From: Halioxenophilus aromaticivorans | Lineage (GTDB): Bacteria > Pseudomonadota > Gammaproteobacteria > Pseudomonadales > Cellvibrionaceae | Length of the DNA: 64,000 nt | Assembly (NCBI RefSeq): GCF_042850945.1 | Contig: NZ_AP031496.1 | Location: 3,286,001-3,350,000, forward strand | Reading direction: 5' to 3' | Part shown: positions 63,443 through 64,000 of the stretch, in pieces | How positions within the stretch are numbered: the stretch's first letter is position 1 | Layout: the number at the start of each line of letters is the position of its first letter | The notes under the pieces: generated by a model | Database searches by the model: none | What the model was told of the DNA's origin: nothing | What the model saw: the letters and a program-made list of their open reading frames with translations, nothing else | Made by a program: the position numbers and the translations under genes

Positions 63443-64000
63443 TTATTGGTCGGTTTCGTCGGTTAAAAATCCACCCGATTGATGCTGCCACAATTGCGCG
63501 TACAATCCGCCCTGAGCCACCAGTTCATCGTGTCGGCCCTGCTCTACTATGGCTCCGCGATCAAATACCACTAAGCGATCCATAGCGGCGATGGTGGACA
63601 AGCGATGGGCAATGGCAATAACCGTTTTGCCTTCCATCAGGCGGTTTAGGCTATGTTGGATACTAACCTCCACTTCGGAATCCAACGCCGATGTGGCTTC
63701 ATCCAACACCAGAATGGGAGCGTCTTTTAACATTACCCGAGCAATGGCGATGCGCTGCCGCTGGCCACCGGATAATTTTACGCCACGCTCACCCACCTGG
63801 GCATCGTAACCGGTACGACCGGCGGAATCGCGCAAGTTGAGGATAAAATCGTGGGCCTCGGCTTTAACCGCAGCGGCGATCATTTCTTCATCGGAGGCTC
63901 CAGGCCTACCAAATTTTATGTTCTCGCGTACCGAGCGATGCAATAGAGAGGTATCCTGGGTAACCATACCAATACAACCTCGCAGCGATTCCTGCTGCAC
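63443..64000 (-). CDS. ABC-type exporter, ATP-binding C-terminal part (runs off the window)
   Basis: Only the end of the gene is in the window. The 185 residues seen contain the Q-loop VTQDTSLLHRSV, the signature KLSGGQRQRIAIARVM, Walker B ILVLDEATSALD and the H-loop His in IAIAHRLS, an intact half-site of an MsbA/multidrug type exporter. The apparent Met at the edge is internal, because the preceding family sequence is missing. The fusion of transmembrane and ATPase parts on one chain is probable for this family but outside view. Confidence 0.88.
   Translation of the reverse strand: MQQESLRGCIGMVTQDTSLLHRSVRENIKFGRPGASDEEMIAAAVKAEAHDFILNLRDSAGRTGYDAQVGERGVKLSGGQRQRIAIARVMLKDAPILVLDEATSALDSEVEVSIQHSLNRLMEGKTVIAIAHRLSTIAAMDRLVVFDRGAIVEQGRHDELVAQGGLYAQLWQHQSGGFLTDETDQ

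Overview
The window looks like chromosomal DNA of a gammaproteobacterium, most likely a marine, polysaccharide-using Cellvibrionales-type bacterium. The evidence is fimV, gltX, an RNase II gene, divergent suhB/trmJ, queA-tgt-secD-secF, prfB-lysS with the programmed RF2 frameshift, hrpB and phoH, together with a TonB receptor/LacI sugar module and a secreted DUF1996 protein. The genus is an inference and was not checked against any database.

Layout. Positions 1-13300 are an A+T-rich accessory region, sparse in genes, lying at the 3' side of a tRNA-Ala(GGC) gene. It holds a frameshifted IS481 transposase, a decayed IS3-family element, a trypsin-like protease, a secreted Cys-rich protein, a lipoprotein, a broken C2/papain-like gene, a broken leucine-rich-variant repeat gene and a protein with three DUF7452-like repeats. 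Two decayed tRNA-Ala-like copies sit at the junction, as expected of repeated insertion at a tRNA. Positions 13300-35150 are core genome: fimV, gltX, rnb, a mosaic repeat array abutting tRNA-Arg(TCG), trmJ, suhB, a sugar dehydrogenase, two tandem hybrid histidine kinases, secF, secD, tgt, queA and a tRNA-Leu(CAA) preceded by a partial duplicate.

Positions 35190-45640 carry a histidine phosphatase, two secreted proteins sharing an unrecognised beta-rich domain, lysS, prfB, an AEC transporter, an isochorismatase-like hydrolase and hydantoinase B. Hydantoinase A (45638-48795) is split by an IS630 element; removing the IS and one TA copy restores the frame exactly. Positions 48990-56440 form a probable LacI regulon: a sugar isomerase/epimerase-like protein, the LacI regulator, a gluconate-2-dehydrogenase-subunit-3-like protein with its GMC oxidoreductase, and a TonB receptor, with four copies of one 14-bp palindrome in the control regions. 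The rest is hrpB, an exported methyltransferase-like protein, a Cys/His-rich permease, a long inverted-repeat MITE, a PIN-PhoH ATPase and the end of an ABC exporter.

Most notable: (1) the two hybrid kinases have complementary defects, one lacking the phospho-acceptor His and the other the N-box Asn, which suggests an obligate trans-phosphorylating pair; (2) the tRNA-Arg array combines two head and two tail modules in all four combinations and repeats the tRNA 3' end; (3) the LacI operator set defines a compact sugar-oxidation regulon; (4) the accessory region carries a papain-like effector candidate with two in-frame stops and a duplicated leader of the serine protease; (5) all three tRNA genes have partial or decayed copies beside them.
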